Shown here piece after piece: positions 37,235-45,311 of a stretch of 64,000 nt of DNA. Numbering within the stretch: the first letter of the stretch is position 1; the number at the start of each line of letters is the position of its first letter. The position numbers were made by a program, and so were the translations under genes. The notes beneath the pieces are model-generated. The model was not told the DNA's origin, did not search any database, and saw only the letters and a program-made list of their open reading frames with translations. The DNA comes from Pectobacterium aroidearum (lineage in GTDB: Bacteria; Pseudomonadota; Gammaproteobacteria; Enterobacterales; Enterobacteriaceae): assembly GCF_015689195.1 (NCBI RefSeq), contig NZ_CP065044.1:310001-374000 (forward strand), read 5' to 3'.

Positions 37235-38486
37235 CGTTGTGATTATCGGCGGAGGACTGGCGGGGCTGACCTGCGGTATTCGCCTGGCGGAGCAGGGGAA
37301 ACGCTGCGCAATTGTCAGCGCCGGGCAAAATGCGCTGCATTTTTCTTCCGGTGCGCTGGATTTACTCTCCCATCTCCCTGACGGACAGCCTGTGAGCCAG
37401 CCGCTTGAGGCGTTGGATGAGCTGGCGCGTCAGGCTCCTCACCACCCTTATTCGCGCATGGGGACGGCGGCGGTTGCCGCACTGTTGCCACAGGTCGAAG
37501 CATTGCTGGATCGCAGCACTATCTCCCTGTTGGGCAGCTATCAGCAGAATCACTGGCGTATGACGCCGTTAGGTAAGTTTCGCGCATGCTGGCTGAGCCC
37601 GGTTGATGGCGTAACGCGTGGCCTGCCGGATTCCCGTTTTGGCGATAACCCGCTCATTGCTGGTATCGAAGGTTTTCTGGATTTTCAGTCCCGAATTGTT
37701 GCCGGTACGCTTCAGGCGCAGGGGATCGCGGCGCGCAGTGATGACCTCAAGCTGCCGGTGCTGGATCGGTTACGCCAAAACCCCAGTGAATTCCGTGCGG
37801 TAAATATCGCCCGTGTGCTCGACCGACCAGAAAACCGCGCGGCGCTGGTGGAGGAACTGTCGCTTCTGGCCAACGGTAACGATGCCATCATCATGCCCGC
37901 CTGTCTGGGGTTGGATAGTCCCGAGGTGGTGGGTGAACTCGCTGAGGCGCTAGGTAAACCGATATCGCTGTTGCCGACCTTACCACCGTCAGTTCTCGGA
38001 TTGCGCTTGCATCAGGCGCTGTCGCAGCGCTTTCGTCAGTTGGGTGGCATGGTAATGCCGGGCGACCGCGCGGTGCGTGCAACACTGTCGGCGCAGGAGA
38101 TTGCCGTTCATAGCCACCATCACCGTGATATTCCGCTACGGGCGAAGTACGCGGTGCTGGCGAGCGGCAGCTTCTTCAGTAACGGGCTGGTGACGCAGTT
38201 CGATCGGGTGACAGAGCCAGTCTTTGGGCTGGATATTCGGTTTGCGGAGCAGCGCGAAGGCTGGAGCCAGCAGGACGTGTTTGCGCCGCAGCCCTATATG
38301 CAGTTTGGGGCGATCGTTGATGAACATCTCCACCCGCGTATTGGGGGCGAAACGATCGGCAATCTGTACGCCATCGGCGCGGTGCTGGAAGGCTTCGACC
38401 CGATTGCGCAGGGATGTGGAGCCGGGGTGTCCTTGCTTAGCGCACTGCATGTTGCCGAACAGATTTTGAAGGAGGGCAACCCATGA
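37224..38486 (+). CDS. glpB: Anaerobic glycerol-3-phosphate dehydrogenase subunit B
   Basis: FMN-binding middle subunit of GlpABC that passes electrons from GlpA toward GlpC. The 420-residue protein begins MRYDVVIIGGGLAGLTCGIRL, a Rossmann dinucleotide-binding motif, and ends with GAVLEGFDPIAQGCGAGVS. Its start lies inside glpA and its stop overlaps glpC by 4 bases, so the three subunits are translationally coupled. Confidence 0.96.
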   Translation: MRYDVVIIGGGLAGLTCGIRLAEQGKRCAIVSAGQNALHFSSGALDLLSHLPDGQPVSQPLEALDELARQAPHHPYSRMGTAAVAALLPQVEALLDRSTISLLGSYQQNHWRMTPLGKFRACWLSPVDGVTRGLPDSRFGDNPLIAGIEGFLDFQSRIVAGTLQAQGIAARSDDLKLPVLDRLRQNPSEFRAVNIARVLDRPENRAALVEELSLLANGNDAIIMPACLGLDSPEVVGELAEALGKPISLLPTLPPSVLGLRLHQALSQRFRQLGGMVMPGDRAVRATLSAQEIAVHSHHHRDIPLRAKYAVLASGSFFSNGLVTQFDRVTEPVFGLDIRFAEQREGWSQQDVFAPQPYMQFGAIVDEHLHPRIGGETIGNLYAIGAVLEGFDPIAQGCGAGVSLLSALHVAEQILKEGNP

Positions 38487-39694
38487 GCCTGCTTAGCGAT
38501 AACAGTTTTGAAGATTGTATCAAGTGTACGGTCTGTACCACGTACTGCCCGGTATCGCGCGTGAACCCGCTTTATCCCGGCCCGAAACAGGCTGGACCGG
38601 ACGGCGAACGCCTGCGGCGTAAAGACCCGGCACTGTACGATGACGCGTTGAAATACTGCACCAACTGTAAACGCTGTGAAGTCGCATGTCCGTCGGATGT
38701 CAAAATTGGCGACATTATTCAGCGTGCGAAAGCGACGCACAGCAATCACAAGCCGACGTTGCGCGACGCGATTCTGAGCCATACCGATCTTATGGGGTCG
38801 ATTGCCACACCGTTTGCGCCGCTGGTCAACACGGCTACCAGCCTGAAGCCCGTGCGCCAACTGCTGGATAAGGCGTTGAAAATCGACCATCGTCGTCAGT
38901 TGCCGAAATATTCGTTCGGCACCTTCCGGCGCTGGTATCGTCAGCAGGCGGCAAAGCAGCAGGACTATGATGAGCAGGTCGCTTATTTCCACGGCTGCTA
39001 TGTCAACTACAACCACCCACAGCTGGGTAAAGATCTGGTTCAGGTCTTTAACGCGATGGGCATTGGCGTCCAGTTGCTGAATAAAGAGAAATGCTGCGGC
39101 GTACCGCTGATCGCCAATGGTTTTCACGACAAGGCCAGAAAGCAGGCGCACGCTAATATCAAATCGCTGGATGAGGCGATCAATCAGAAATCCCTGCCGG
39201 TGGTCGCGACGTCATCCAGCTGTACGTTCACGCTGCGTGATGAATATCCGCATCTGCTGGGTGTGGATAACGGTCACGTGCGCGATGGCGTCGAACTGGT
39301 GACGCGCCAGCTCTATCGCCTGTTGGAAGAAGAAGGGCGAACGCTGCCGCTGCGTAAATTGCCACTGCGGGTGGCGTATCACACACCCTGCCATCTGGAG
39401 AGGATGGGCTGGACGGCGTATACCCTGGCGCTGCTGCAACGCATCCCCGGTCTTGAACTGGTGATGCTGGATTCCCAGTGCTGCGGTATTGCTGGCACCT
39501 ATGGTTTCAAGAAAGAGAATTACACCACGTCGCAAGGCATTGGCGCACCGCTGTTCCAGCAGATTGAAGAGAGCGGCGTCGATATCGTGGTAACGGACTG
39601 CGAAACCTGTAAATGGCAGATTGAGATGTCGACCAGCAAACGGTGTGAACACCCCATCACGCTGCTGGCGAGGTCATTAGCGCAGCCAGAGTAA
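38483..39694 (+). CDS. glpC: Anaerobic glycerol-3-phosphate dehydrogenase subunit C
   Basis: Iron-sulfur subunit that anchors GlpAB at the inner membrane and donates electrons to menaquinone. The 403-residue protein has two [4Fe-4S] motifs, CIKCTVCTTYCPVSRVNP (residues 12-29) and CTNCKRCEVACPSDVK (about residues 56-71), and two CCG domains, with CCGVPLIANGF and CCGIAGTYGFKKEN. It is the last gene of glpABC. About 85 bases later begins the Fur box of ryhB. Confidence 0.97.
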   Translation: MSLLSDNSFEDCIKCTVCTTYCPVSRVNPLYPGPKQAGPDGERLRRKDPALYDDALKYCTNCKRCEVACPSDVKIGDIIQRAKATHSNHKPTLRDAILSHTDLMGSIATPFAPLVNTATSLKPVRQLLDKALKIDHRRQLPKYSFGTFRRWYRQQAAKQQDYDEQVAYFHGCYVNYNHPQLGKDLVQVFNAMGIGVQLLNKEKCCGVPLIANGFHDKARKQAHANIKSLDEAINQKSLPVVATSSSCTFTLRDEYPHLLGVDNGHVRDGVELVTRQLYRLLEEEGRTLPLRKLPLRVAYHTPCHLERMGWTAYTLALLQRIPGLELVMLDSQCCGIAGTYGFKKENYTTSQGIGAPLFQQIEESGVDIVVTDCETCKWQIEMSTSKRCEHPITLLARSLAQPE

Positions 39695-39778
39695 GAAGCA
39701 GAGGGCGAAAAATGGGCCGCGACGCAGCTCGTATTGAGAATAAGAATTTATCGCAAAAAGCACTTTACAACTGCGAAT

Positions 39779-39797
39779 GATAATGATTATTATTGCT
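39779..39797 (+). promoter_or_regulatory. Fur box of ryhB
   Basis: GATAATGATTATTATTGCT matches the 19-base Fur consensus (GATAATGATAATCATTATC) at roughly two-thirds of positions, and overlaps further repeats of the GAATGATAATGAT hexamer pattern just upstream. It lies about 45-60 bases upstream of the predicted RyhB start. Fur-Fe(2+) repression of ryhB is well established in enterobacteria. Confidence 0.6.
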
Positions 39798-39841
39798 GTG
39801 CGTTCCGGGGAACGGTGTCATGTGCCTGTGTTAATGGTGTT

Positions 39842-39926
39842 TATGACGAGCCGGTTTCTCTGTGAAGGCACGACATTGCTCACATTGCTTCCAGTATTAT
39901 TTAGCCAGCTCGGGTGCTGGCTTTTT
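39842..39926 (+). ncRNA. ryhB: Small regulatory RNA RyhB
   Basis: Fur-repressed Hfq-dependent RNA that, under iron starvation, silences mRNAs of iron-using proteins (such as sodB and sdh) and spares iron. The central block GCACGACATTGCTCACATTG then CTTCCAGTATTA at 39868-39899 is identical to E. coli RyhB and is the mRNA-pairing core. The 3' end is a perfect 7-bp stem AGCCAGC / GCTGGCT, one base longer in the loop than in E. coli, followed by nine T. The first 25 or so bases differ from E. coli, so the 5' end given here is an estimate. As in E. coli, ryhB lies on the yhhW side of the gnt locus, but here an island separates them. Confidence 0.93.
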
Positions 39927-39930
39927 TTTT
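39903..39930 (+). terminator. Rho-independent terminator of ryhB
   Basis: 7-bp perfect stem AGCCAGC / GCTGGCT, loop TCGGGT and nine T. It forms the RyhB 3' end, including the oligo-U tail that Hfq needs. The region 39931-40219 beyond it holds no gene, only the regulatory candidates listed for the island. Confidence 0.9.
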
Positions 39931-40094
39931 GCCTGTCGTCCGCTCCTGAGCCACCCTGTTTCCGATCTTCCGCGCGTTTTCTCCCTTATTCCATCGCCAT
40001 TCTCTGATGTTTAACCGATGCATCGCGCTGGTGATGTACCTTTCTGTCAGTACGCTCTACCCAATTGCATTTAGGATGCGAAGACGATCACAAC

Positions 40095-40118
40095 AAAGTA
40101 AAAACGATGTTTCATTTT
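40095..40118 (+). promoter_or_regulatory. KdgR-box-like sequence before the island regulator
   Basis: AAAGTAAAA-N6-TTTCATTTT: the right arm fits the KdgR operator well, while the left arm differs at 2 of 9 positions. KdgR represses pectin-degradation genes in soft-rot enterobacteria until 2-keto-3-deoxygluconate accumulates. It lies about 100 bases upstream of the LevR-type gene, so KDG control of the island is possible. The left half-site is degenerate, hence the low confidence. Confidence 0.3.
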
Positions 40119-40160
40119 CTCTTTATCGCGCAGATAGTTATTAGTGTTTAATGAATTCTT

Positions 40161-40174
40161 AGTGTCTAGTGTCT
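40161..40174 (+). promoter_or_regulatory. Tandem AGTGTCT half-sites before the regulator gene
   Basis: Two adjacent AGTGTCT heptamers, with a third variant AGTGTTT at 40143-40149. The same half-site occurs in inverted pairs upstream of the PTS operon (42836-42859) and the lyase operon (48097-48120), suggesting binding by the island regulator, here perhaps autoregulatory. They lie 46-59 bases upstream of the regulator start. Confidence 0.4.
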
Positions 40175-40219
40175 AAAAATGAATGGATGCTATCCTGCTC
40201 ACTACGGTGGAATCCGCTT

Positions 40220-42829
40220 ATGGCTTTGTCCGCGAAAGATAAACTGTTCCAAAACATCATCACGCACTATGCCAGTAATACCCATGGATTCACGGCGCTG
40301 GATTGTGCCGGTTTTATTCAGGTCAGCCGTAGCGTTATCAGCCATTACCTTAATCGCCTGTGCGATGAGGGCAAACTCCATAAGCAGAATACTCGCCCTG
40401 TCCGTTTTTATATCGATACTCGTCCACAAACTTCGCCAGATACAGTGATACCGCTCAAGCATGATGATGTTTTTAGTGAACTGATTGGTGCTACAGGAAG
40501 TTTGCAGCAAGCCATCTCTTCTTGTCGTTCTGCGGTGAATTATCCCGGTCGGGGGCTACCGATATTGCTCTCTGGCGAGAGTGGCGTTGGGAAAAGCCAC
40601 CTGGCGGCAATGATTCATCTTTATGCACAGGATCGCGGTATTGTTGCCTTGGACAAGCCATTGGTCGAGCTTAACTGTGCCGACTATGCCAACAATCCCG
40701 AACTGCTTTCCGCTACGCTGTTTGGCTATATAAAAGGGGCATTTACCGGGGCCGATCGGGATAAAAAAGGTGCCTTTGATGATGCTGACGGCAGTTTCCT
40801 GTTTCTTGATGAAGTGCATCGCTTATCTGCGGAAAATCAGGAAAAACTCTTTTTATTTATGGATAAAGGTTACTTCTATCGTCTGGGAGATAACCGTACT
40901 CGCCACTCGGCCGCGATCCGCTTTATTTTTGCCACGACGGAAAATGTCGATACGGTGTTGTTGAATACTTTTCGTCGGCGTATTCCCATTCGTATTGCGC
41001 TACCAAACTTTATTTCCCGTCCGCTGACCGAGCGGGTTGCTCAGGTAGAGTATTTTTTACGCCGTGAAGCGAGCGATCTGAACTGCGATATTCATATGGA
41101 TAGCCTGTTGATGCATCAACTGGTGGCGTCTCCCATTCGGGGAAATATTGGTGAATTGAAAAACCAAGTCAGAGTGATGTGTGCCAGTGCATGGAGTGAA
41201 AACCAGCATTCAGAATATATTGCATTACAGCCTCTCCAGCCCGGTCAAATGAATGGCGATACGCTGGTGTTCTCCGCGCGAAAACCTTCAGCTTCCCTCG
41301 ATATTTCATCACTGTTGCCAAAAGCGATGCGGGATGACGTGATATTCAAAGAGTTTTGTCACAGCGGCAATACCCTACTGTTGAATCGAAAACTCGAACA
41401 ACTGCTCACCACGCTTAACTGTACCGTTCAGAAAGAGGAACTCTACAGCGGCTATATCTGGCAAAACACGATGCGGGCCATTAATGAGTTGGAAAATCAA
41501 ACGGGTATTGAATGTAACGCAGACTATCGAAAAACGGTTTGGCTTTGCCTGCATTACGCCATGAATAATGCCAGTGAAGCGCAATACATCAATGAACTGA
41601 CGGCCATCACCGATTATGTTTCTGCAAAAGCCAGGCTGCTGGCGCTTGAATGCCTCTGTTTGTTGAAAAAATATGTGACAAACACCGATTATCCTTTGCT
41701 GATGCCGCTGCTGAGCTGTGCCATGAACAAATTATCCGGCGATGATGATTTGATTCAGGGCGTGATTGTCTCCCACGGTCGCTCCACCGCTTCCAGTATT
41801 GCAGGGATTGCAAACCAACTAACGGGCGGATACTACTTTAAAGCGTTTGATATGCCCAACTCGACCTCGACACGGGAGATCATTGATCTATTGATTGCCC
41901 ATCTGGATAGCATCAAACAGCGTGCAGGGTTGATTATATTGGTCGATATGGGATCGCTGAAAGAGATCTATGAGGAAATAAAACTGCACCTTCACGGTGA
42001 GTTGTTAGTCATTAATAATGTCAGCACGGCGATGGCGCTGGACATTGCATCTAAGATTCAGAGTCGATTGTCCATGGAAGAGATTATCGACGGCGTAAAA
42101 GGCGCCTATGAGGTCGAAACAAGGTATTACGCGGGTATGCTTCCCGGTAATAAAATTATCATTTCATGTATATCTGGTGAGGGGATTTCCAGAAAGCTGA
42201 GAGATATTGTATTACGCTATCTGGCCTCTGACACAATAGATATCGTCACAATGGAATATGATGATTTAAAATACAAACTGTCACAGGCCGATCCGGCATT
42301 AAATGGCACACGGCTCGTCATTACCACGACTGCGCTTGATGCAGGTTATATCCCCATTATTAGTGTTGAGCAATTAATAAAAGAGAAGTTTGACATCCTG
42401 CACAGGGACTATTTTACCGACCTGCTTATCTCCGGTGGAATGGAACCTATGATTGATGAAGTGGTTAAGCTATTTACGGTAGAAGGCGTTGCCGGACGTC
42501 TTAATTTCCTTAATCCGGTGATTATTATTGATGAAGTGGAAGCCGTAATTAAGCAGTATGAATTTTTCTACAAAATTCATTTTGAGAGCTATTTACGCAT
42601 TAATCTGTTTATGCACATTGCGCTGATGATTGAACGGGTCATGGTCAATACTGGCATGTGCCATCGTGATGACTCCGCGCTAACGGCTGAACAGCAGGCG
42701 TTTGTCGATGTTCACGATACGTTTTTTCAGGTACTGAACCGTAAATACCATATTGTCGTTCCATTGACAGAAGTGCTGATGATTTATGAAATCATGGAGC
42801 CCTGGATTTCTTCAGACCCTACGCCGTAA
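40220..42829 (+). CDS. LevR/DagR-type sigma-54-dependent activator with PRD and PTS domains
   Basis: Transcription activator of the LevR/DgaR group, which works with sigma-54 and is controlled by PTS phosphorylation. From the ATG at 40220 it has 869 residues. Order: winged helix-turn-helix (about residues 20-65); AAA+ domain with Walker A GESGVGKS (119-126), the sigma-54-contacting GAFTGA loop (173-178) and Walker B FLFLDE (193-198); a PRD (about 380-500, H446 candidate); an EIIA-Man-like domain with VIVSHGRSTAS (H519); an EIIB-Gat-like domain with SCISGEG (C650); and a second PRD (about 765-865, H799 candidate). All phospho-site candidates are present. The frame opens at 40169, but 40220 follows GGTGGA at a proper distance. 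It precedes the PTS operon and probably activates both the PTS and lyase operons. Confidence 0.92.
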   Translation: MALSAKDKLFQNIITHYASNTHGFTALDCAGFIQVSRSVISHYLNRLCDEGKLHKQNTRPVRFYIDTRPQTSPDTVIPLKHDDVFSELIGATGSLQQAISSCRSAVNYPGRGLPILLSGESGVGKSHLAAMIHLYAQDRGIVALDKPLVELNCADYANNPELLSATLFGYIKGAFTGADRDKKGAFDDADGSFLFLDEVHRLSAENQEKLFLFMDKGYFYRLGDNRTRHSAAIRFIFATTENVDTVLLNTFRRRIPIRIALPNFISRPLTERVAQVEYFLRREASDLNCDIHMDSLLMHQLVASPIRGNIGELKNQVRVMCASAWSENQHSEYIALQPLQPGQMNGDTLVFSARKPSASLDISSLLPKAMRDDVIFKEFCHSGNTLLLNRKLEQLLTTLNCTVQKEELYSGYIWQNTMRAINELENQTGIECNADYRKTVWLCLHYAMNNASEAQYINELTAITDYVSAKARLLALECLCLLKKYVTNTDYPLLMPLLSCAMNKLSGDDDLIQGVIVSHGRSTASSIAGIANQLTGGYYFKAFDMPNSTSTREIIDLLIAHLDSIKQRAGLIILVDMGSLKEIYEEIKLHLHGELLVINNVSTAMALDIASKIQSRLSMEEIIDGVKGAYEVETRYYAGMLPGNKIIISCISGEGISRKLRDIVLRYLASDTIDIVTMEYDDLKYKLSQADPALNGTRLVITTTALDAGYIPIISVEQLIKEKFDILHRDYFTDLLISGGMEPMIDEVVKLFTVEGVAGRLNFLNPVIIIDEVEAVIKQYEFFYKIHFESYLRINLFMHIALMIERVMVNTGMCHRDDSALTAEQQAFVDVHDTFFQVLNRKYHIVVPLTEVLMIYEIMEPWISSDPTP

Positions 42830-42833
42830 TAAT

Positions 42834-42861
42834 GCGACGCTGACCAATGAGTCAGTGTCGC
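42834..42861. promoter_or_regulatory. Inverted repeat, candidate activator site upstream of the PTS operon
   Basis: GCGACGCTGAC and GTCAGTGTCGC are 11-base arms with one mismatch around CAATGA, 5 bases after the regulator stop. It contains GACGCT-N12-AGTGTC, the half-site pair also seen before the lyase operon. No T run follows, so it is a better enhancer (UAS) than terminator. It lies about 240 bases upstream of the expected start of the PTS transcript. Confidence 0.5.
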
Positions 42862-42919
42862 CTTTCGCCACTTCGCTCTCTGCCACGCCGAACCATACTG
42901 ACACCTTGCGCATAAAAAT

Positions 42920-42955
42920 GGATAGCCGGATGGCGTGGCTATCCTCTCTTTTTAT
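42920..42955 (+). terminator. Terminator candidate of the regulator gene
   Basis: Perfect 8-bp inverted repeat GGATAGCC / GGCTATCC with a 9-base loop, followed by TCTCTTTTTATT. It lies about 90 bases after the regulator stop, and probably separates it from the PTS operon; an operator role is the alternative. The 42786-43028 reading frame across it has no supporting features. Confidence 0.55.
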
Positions 42956-43069
42956 TGACATAAATAGGCGCTCACCGCGTTTCGACACATCGTTGTATGC
43001 CGATCTGGACAGTATTTTTAGCGTCTAATAACTGAAATAAAACCCAATAAAAACAATTGAATAATAATC

Positions 43070-43085
43070 TGGCATGGTAAGTGCA
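43070..43085 (+). promoter_or_regulatory. Sigma-54 promoter of the PTS-UGL operon
   Basis: TGGCATGGTAAGTGCA keeps GG and GC exactly 10 bases apart, the -24/-12 hallmark, with a perfect TGGCA and a one-base-off -12 box (GTGCA for TTGCA). It lies 41 bases before the IIA start, and the LevR-type gene next door is a dedicated sigma-54 activator. Between 42956 and 43069 the DNA is AT-rich and may hold an IHF site. Confidence 0.75.
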
Positions 43086-43126
43086 TTAATGCTGCCAGTT
43101 GCTGTAAATAAATTAAGGAACGCGTT

Positions 43127-43609
43127 ATGCGAGAAGTTTATATCGCCAGCCATGGCCGATACGCTGAAGGGACGGTATCCGCCCTGAATTTACTGATTGG
43201 CGAAGATCATGCGATTCAACCTATTTGCGCTTATTGCGGCGATATTGGTTCTACAGCTGAATTGGCTGAACGTTTTATTGAGATTGCGCAGGAATCGGCG
43301 CGGCGTGGAAATGAGTTAGTTATTTTCACCGATATGCAGGGAGGCAGCGTTAATAATACCGCGGTGCAACTGATGGTGAAATACCCACATATGCACGTGA
43401 TTAGCGGCGCTAATTTGATCATGCTGATGGCATTTTGCATGTCTGAAAACAGCGATACCGCCGCTCGGGTGCGTGAAGCGATCACGATGGCTACAGAAGG
43501 TATGCAGTACATGAATGCCGTTCCAGCGCTTCAGGCGGCGCGTGAAGCGAACTTTAGCGCTGAACAGGATGGCTCCGACGATTTCTTTACTACGGAGCTA
43601 TCGCAATGA
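43127..43609 (+). CDS. PTS system mannose-family EIIA component
   Basis: Cytoplasmic IIA domain protein (160 residues) of a mannose-family phosphotransferase system; it receives phosphate from HPr at a histidine and passes it to IIB. It begins MREVYIASHGRYAEGTVSAL, with H9 in the typical strand-end SHG motif, and the later FTDMQGGSVNNTAVQLM segment is conserved in ManX and AgaF proteins. An AAGGA ribosome site precedes the ATG. It is first in the operon, overlaps the GH88 gene by 4 bases and is not fused to IIB, unlike E. coli ManX. Confidence 0.92.
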   Translation: MREVYIASHGRYAEGTVSALNLLIGEDHAIQPICAYCGDIGSTAELAERFIEIAQESARRGNELVIFTDMQGGSVNNTAVQLMVKYPHMHVISGANLIMLMAFCMSENSDTAARVREAITMATEGMQYMNAVPALQAAREANFSAEQDGSDDFFTTELSQ

Positions 43610-44781
43610 CGATCATTCTTGAGCCATTAGATGCGCGCTACGAGGCATTTCACCCTCCACTTTCTCCGGTATGGCTCAATGATGCCATTCAGGATGTTTT
43701 AAAAAAGCTGGACGAGATGTTGCCGCGTTTTAGCCACACATTTCCTGCTGCCAGCGCCAGCAGTGGACACTATCCGACGGTTGAAAAGGTCGATTGGACG
43801 GAAGGGTTCTGGACTGGCATGTTGTGGCTGGCCTGGGAAGTTACCGGGGATGATAAATATCGTCAGGTAGCGGAAGGGCTGCTGGACAGCTTTGAAACGC
43901 GTCTGGATAACCACATCAAAGTCGATACCCACGACTTAGGGTTCCTTTACCTGCTGTCCTGCGTCAATGCCTGGCGCCTAACCGGCAACGAACGCGCCCG
44001 TTCACTCGCGCTACGTGCTGCGGAACTGCTGTATCAGCGTTATAACGAAACCGCAGGGGTGATACAGGCATGGGGCGATCTCAGCGATCCTGCGCGGCAG
44101 GGGCGCATGATTATTGATTGTAACCTGAACGTCCCGCTTTTGTTCTGGGCTGCGAATGAGACGGGAAATACTGGCTATCGGCAAGCCGCACAGCGCCATC
44201 TTGCTTTAGCCGCACGCCATCTGGTCAGAGATGACGCCTCAACGTTTCATACGTTTTATATGGATATCCGCACCGGACGCCCACTACATGGCGATACCCA
44301 TCAGGGATTCAGCGATGATTCCTGCTGGTCTCGTGGGCAGGCCTGGGGCATTTATGGCTTTGCGCTGGGCTTTAATTATACCGGCGATGGCGAGCTTCCG
44401 GAGTTGTCCCGCAAGCTGGCTCACTATTTTCTCAACCGGCTGCCGGAAGATTATGTCTGTTACTGGGATTTGATCTTTACGCCGCAGGATAACGCGTTTC
44501 GAGATACCTCTGCGGCAGCGATTGCCGTATGCGGGCTGGCGGAACTGCTAAAGCAGTTGCCCATTACCGATCCGCTGCGTCCCGCCTATCACCATGCCAT
44601 CACGCAGATCGCGCAGAATTTGCGCCAGCACTATTTCGCTCATCACACCGACGGGCTGCTGCGCGAAGGTGTTTATAACTTCGGCCGCAATATGGGAATT
44701 AACGAACCCAATCTCTGGGGTGATTACTTTTGGTTTGAAGCCCTGGTACGCCTTACCCGAATCTGGACCCCCTACTGGTAA
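43606..44781 (+). CDS. ugl: GH88 unsaturated glucuronyl hydrolase
   Basis: Cytoplasmic enzyme of glycoside hydrolase family 88 that removes the 4,5-unsaturated uronic acid from oligosaccharides made by polysaccharide lyases, by hydrating the double bond. The 391-residue protein lacks a signal peptide. It has the alpha6/alpha6-barrel landmarks WTEGFWTGMLWLAWEVTGDD, THDLGF with D110 and IIDCNLNVPLLFWAA with D171, matching the catalytic and base aspartates of Bacillus UGL, and SWSRGQAWGIYGFALG-like CWSRGQAWGIYGFA. It overlaps the IIA gene and precedes IIB, C and D, so hydrolysis occurs after PTS import. In streptococcal glycosaminoglycan loci a ugl gene also lies in the aga-type PTS operon. Confidence 0.95.
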   Translation: MTIILEPLDARYEAFHPPLSPVWLNDAIQDVLKKLDEMLPRFSHTFPAASASSGHYPTVEKVDWTEGFWTGMLWLAWEVTGDDKYRQVAEGLLDSFETRLDNHIKVDTHDLGFLYLLSCVNAWRLTGNERARSLALRAAELLYQRYNETAGVIQAWGDLSDPARQGRMIIDCNLNVPLLFWAANETGNTGYRQAAQRHLALAARHLVRDDASTFHTFYMDIRTGRPLHGDTHQGFSDDSCWSRGQAWGIYGFALGFNYTGDGELPELSRKLAHYFLNRLPEDYVCYWDLIFTPQDNAFRDTSAAAIAVCGLAELLKQLPITDPLRPAYHHAITQIAQNLRQHYFAHHTDGLLREGVYNFGRNMGINEPNLWGDYFWFEALVRLTRIWTPYW

Positions 44782-44805
44782 ATTCTAATAACAGGAGTAA
44801 ATACC

Positions 44806-45300
44806 ATGATTTCACTTATTCGTATTGACGACCGTCTGATTCATGGACAGGTCGCCGTTGTCTGGACAAAACACCTTGGAGTTAACCGCATTCTGGTTGC
44901 GAACGATCAGATTGTGAATAACGACGTACAAAAGATGTCGTTACGCATGGCCGCCCCGGATACGGCTAAATGCGCCATTATGACGGTTGCGGATGCGGTT
45001 GATGTACTGAATGACGCCCGCTCCGACAGCATGAAAATTCTGCTCATTATCAATAACGCAGCCGATGCGCGGCGCTTGATTGAACAAGTCCCTGCGATAA
45101 AAACGTTAAACGTTGCGAACTACGGCCGTATTACCGACAACCTGGCGGCAAAAACGAGAATCAGCGACACCGTATATGTGACTCCGGAAGATGTGGCTGA
45201 TTTTCATGCGATTGCTGAACGTGGCGTGGCGGTTGAGTACCAGGTCTTACCTTCACACCCGATAAAAAACCTGATTGAGATGCTGGATAGCGCTCATTAA
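44806..45300 (+). CDS. PTS system mannose-family EIIB component (AgaV type)
   Basis: Phosphoryl-transferring IIB protein (164 residues) of the mannose family, transferring phosphate from IIA to the sugar during transport. It begins MISLIRIDDRLIHGQVAVVW; the phosphorylated histidine is H13 in the LIHGQV motif. Family motifs ILVANDQIVNNDVQKMSLRM and TLNVANYGR follow. Separate from IIA, as in N-acetylgalactosamine and glycosaminoglycan systems. Start ATG at 44806 after AACAGGAG. Confidence 0.95.
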   Translation: MISLIRIDDRLIHGQVAVVWTKHLGVNRILVANDQIVNNDVQKMSLRMAAPDTAKCAIMTVADAVDVLNDARSDSMKILLIINNAADARRLIEQVPAIKTLNVANYGRITDNLAAKTRISDTVYVTPEDVADFHAIAERGVAVEYQVLPSHPIKNLIEMLDSAH

Positions 45301-45311
45301 GCGAGGTCACC

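Noticed and set aside
38294-39151. 285-codon minus-strand frame opposite glpB and glpC
   Set aside because: Shadow frame of glpB/glpC, spanning a gene junction, with no protein-family motif.
42786-43028. 80-codon plus-strand frame after the LevR-type gene
   Set aside because: It starts inside the regulator's last codons and runs across two inverted repeats; no ribosome site, no family resemblance.
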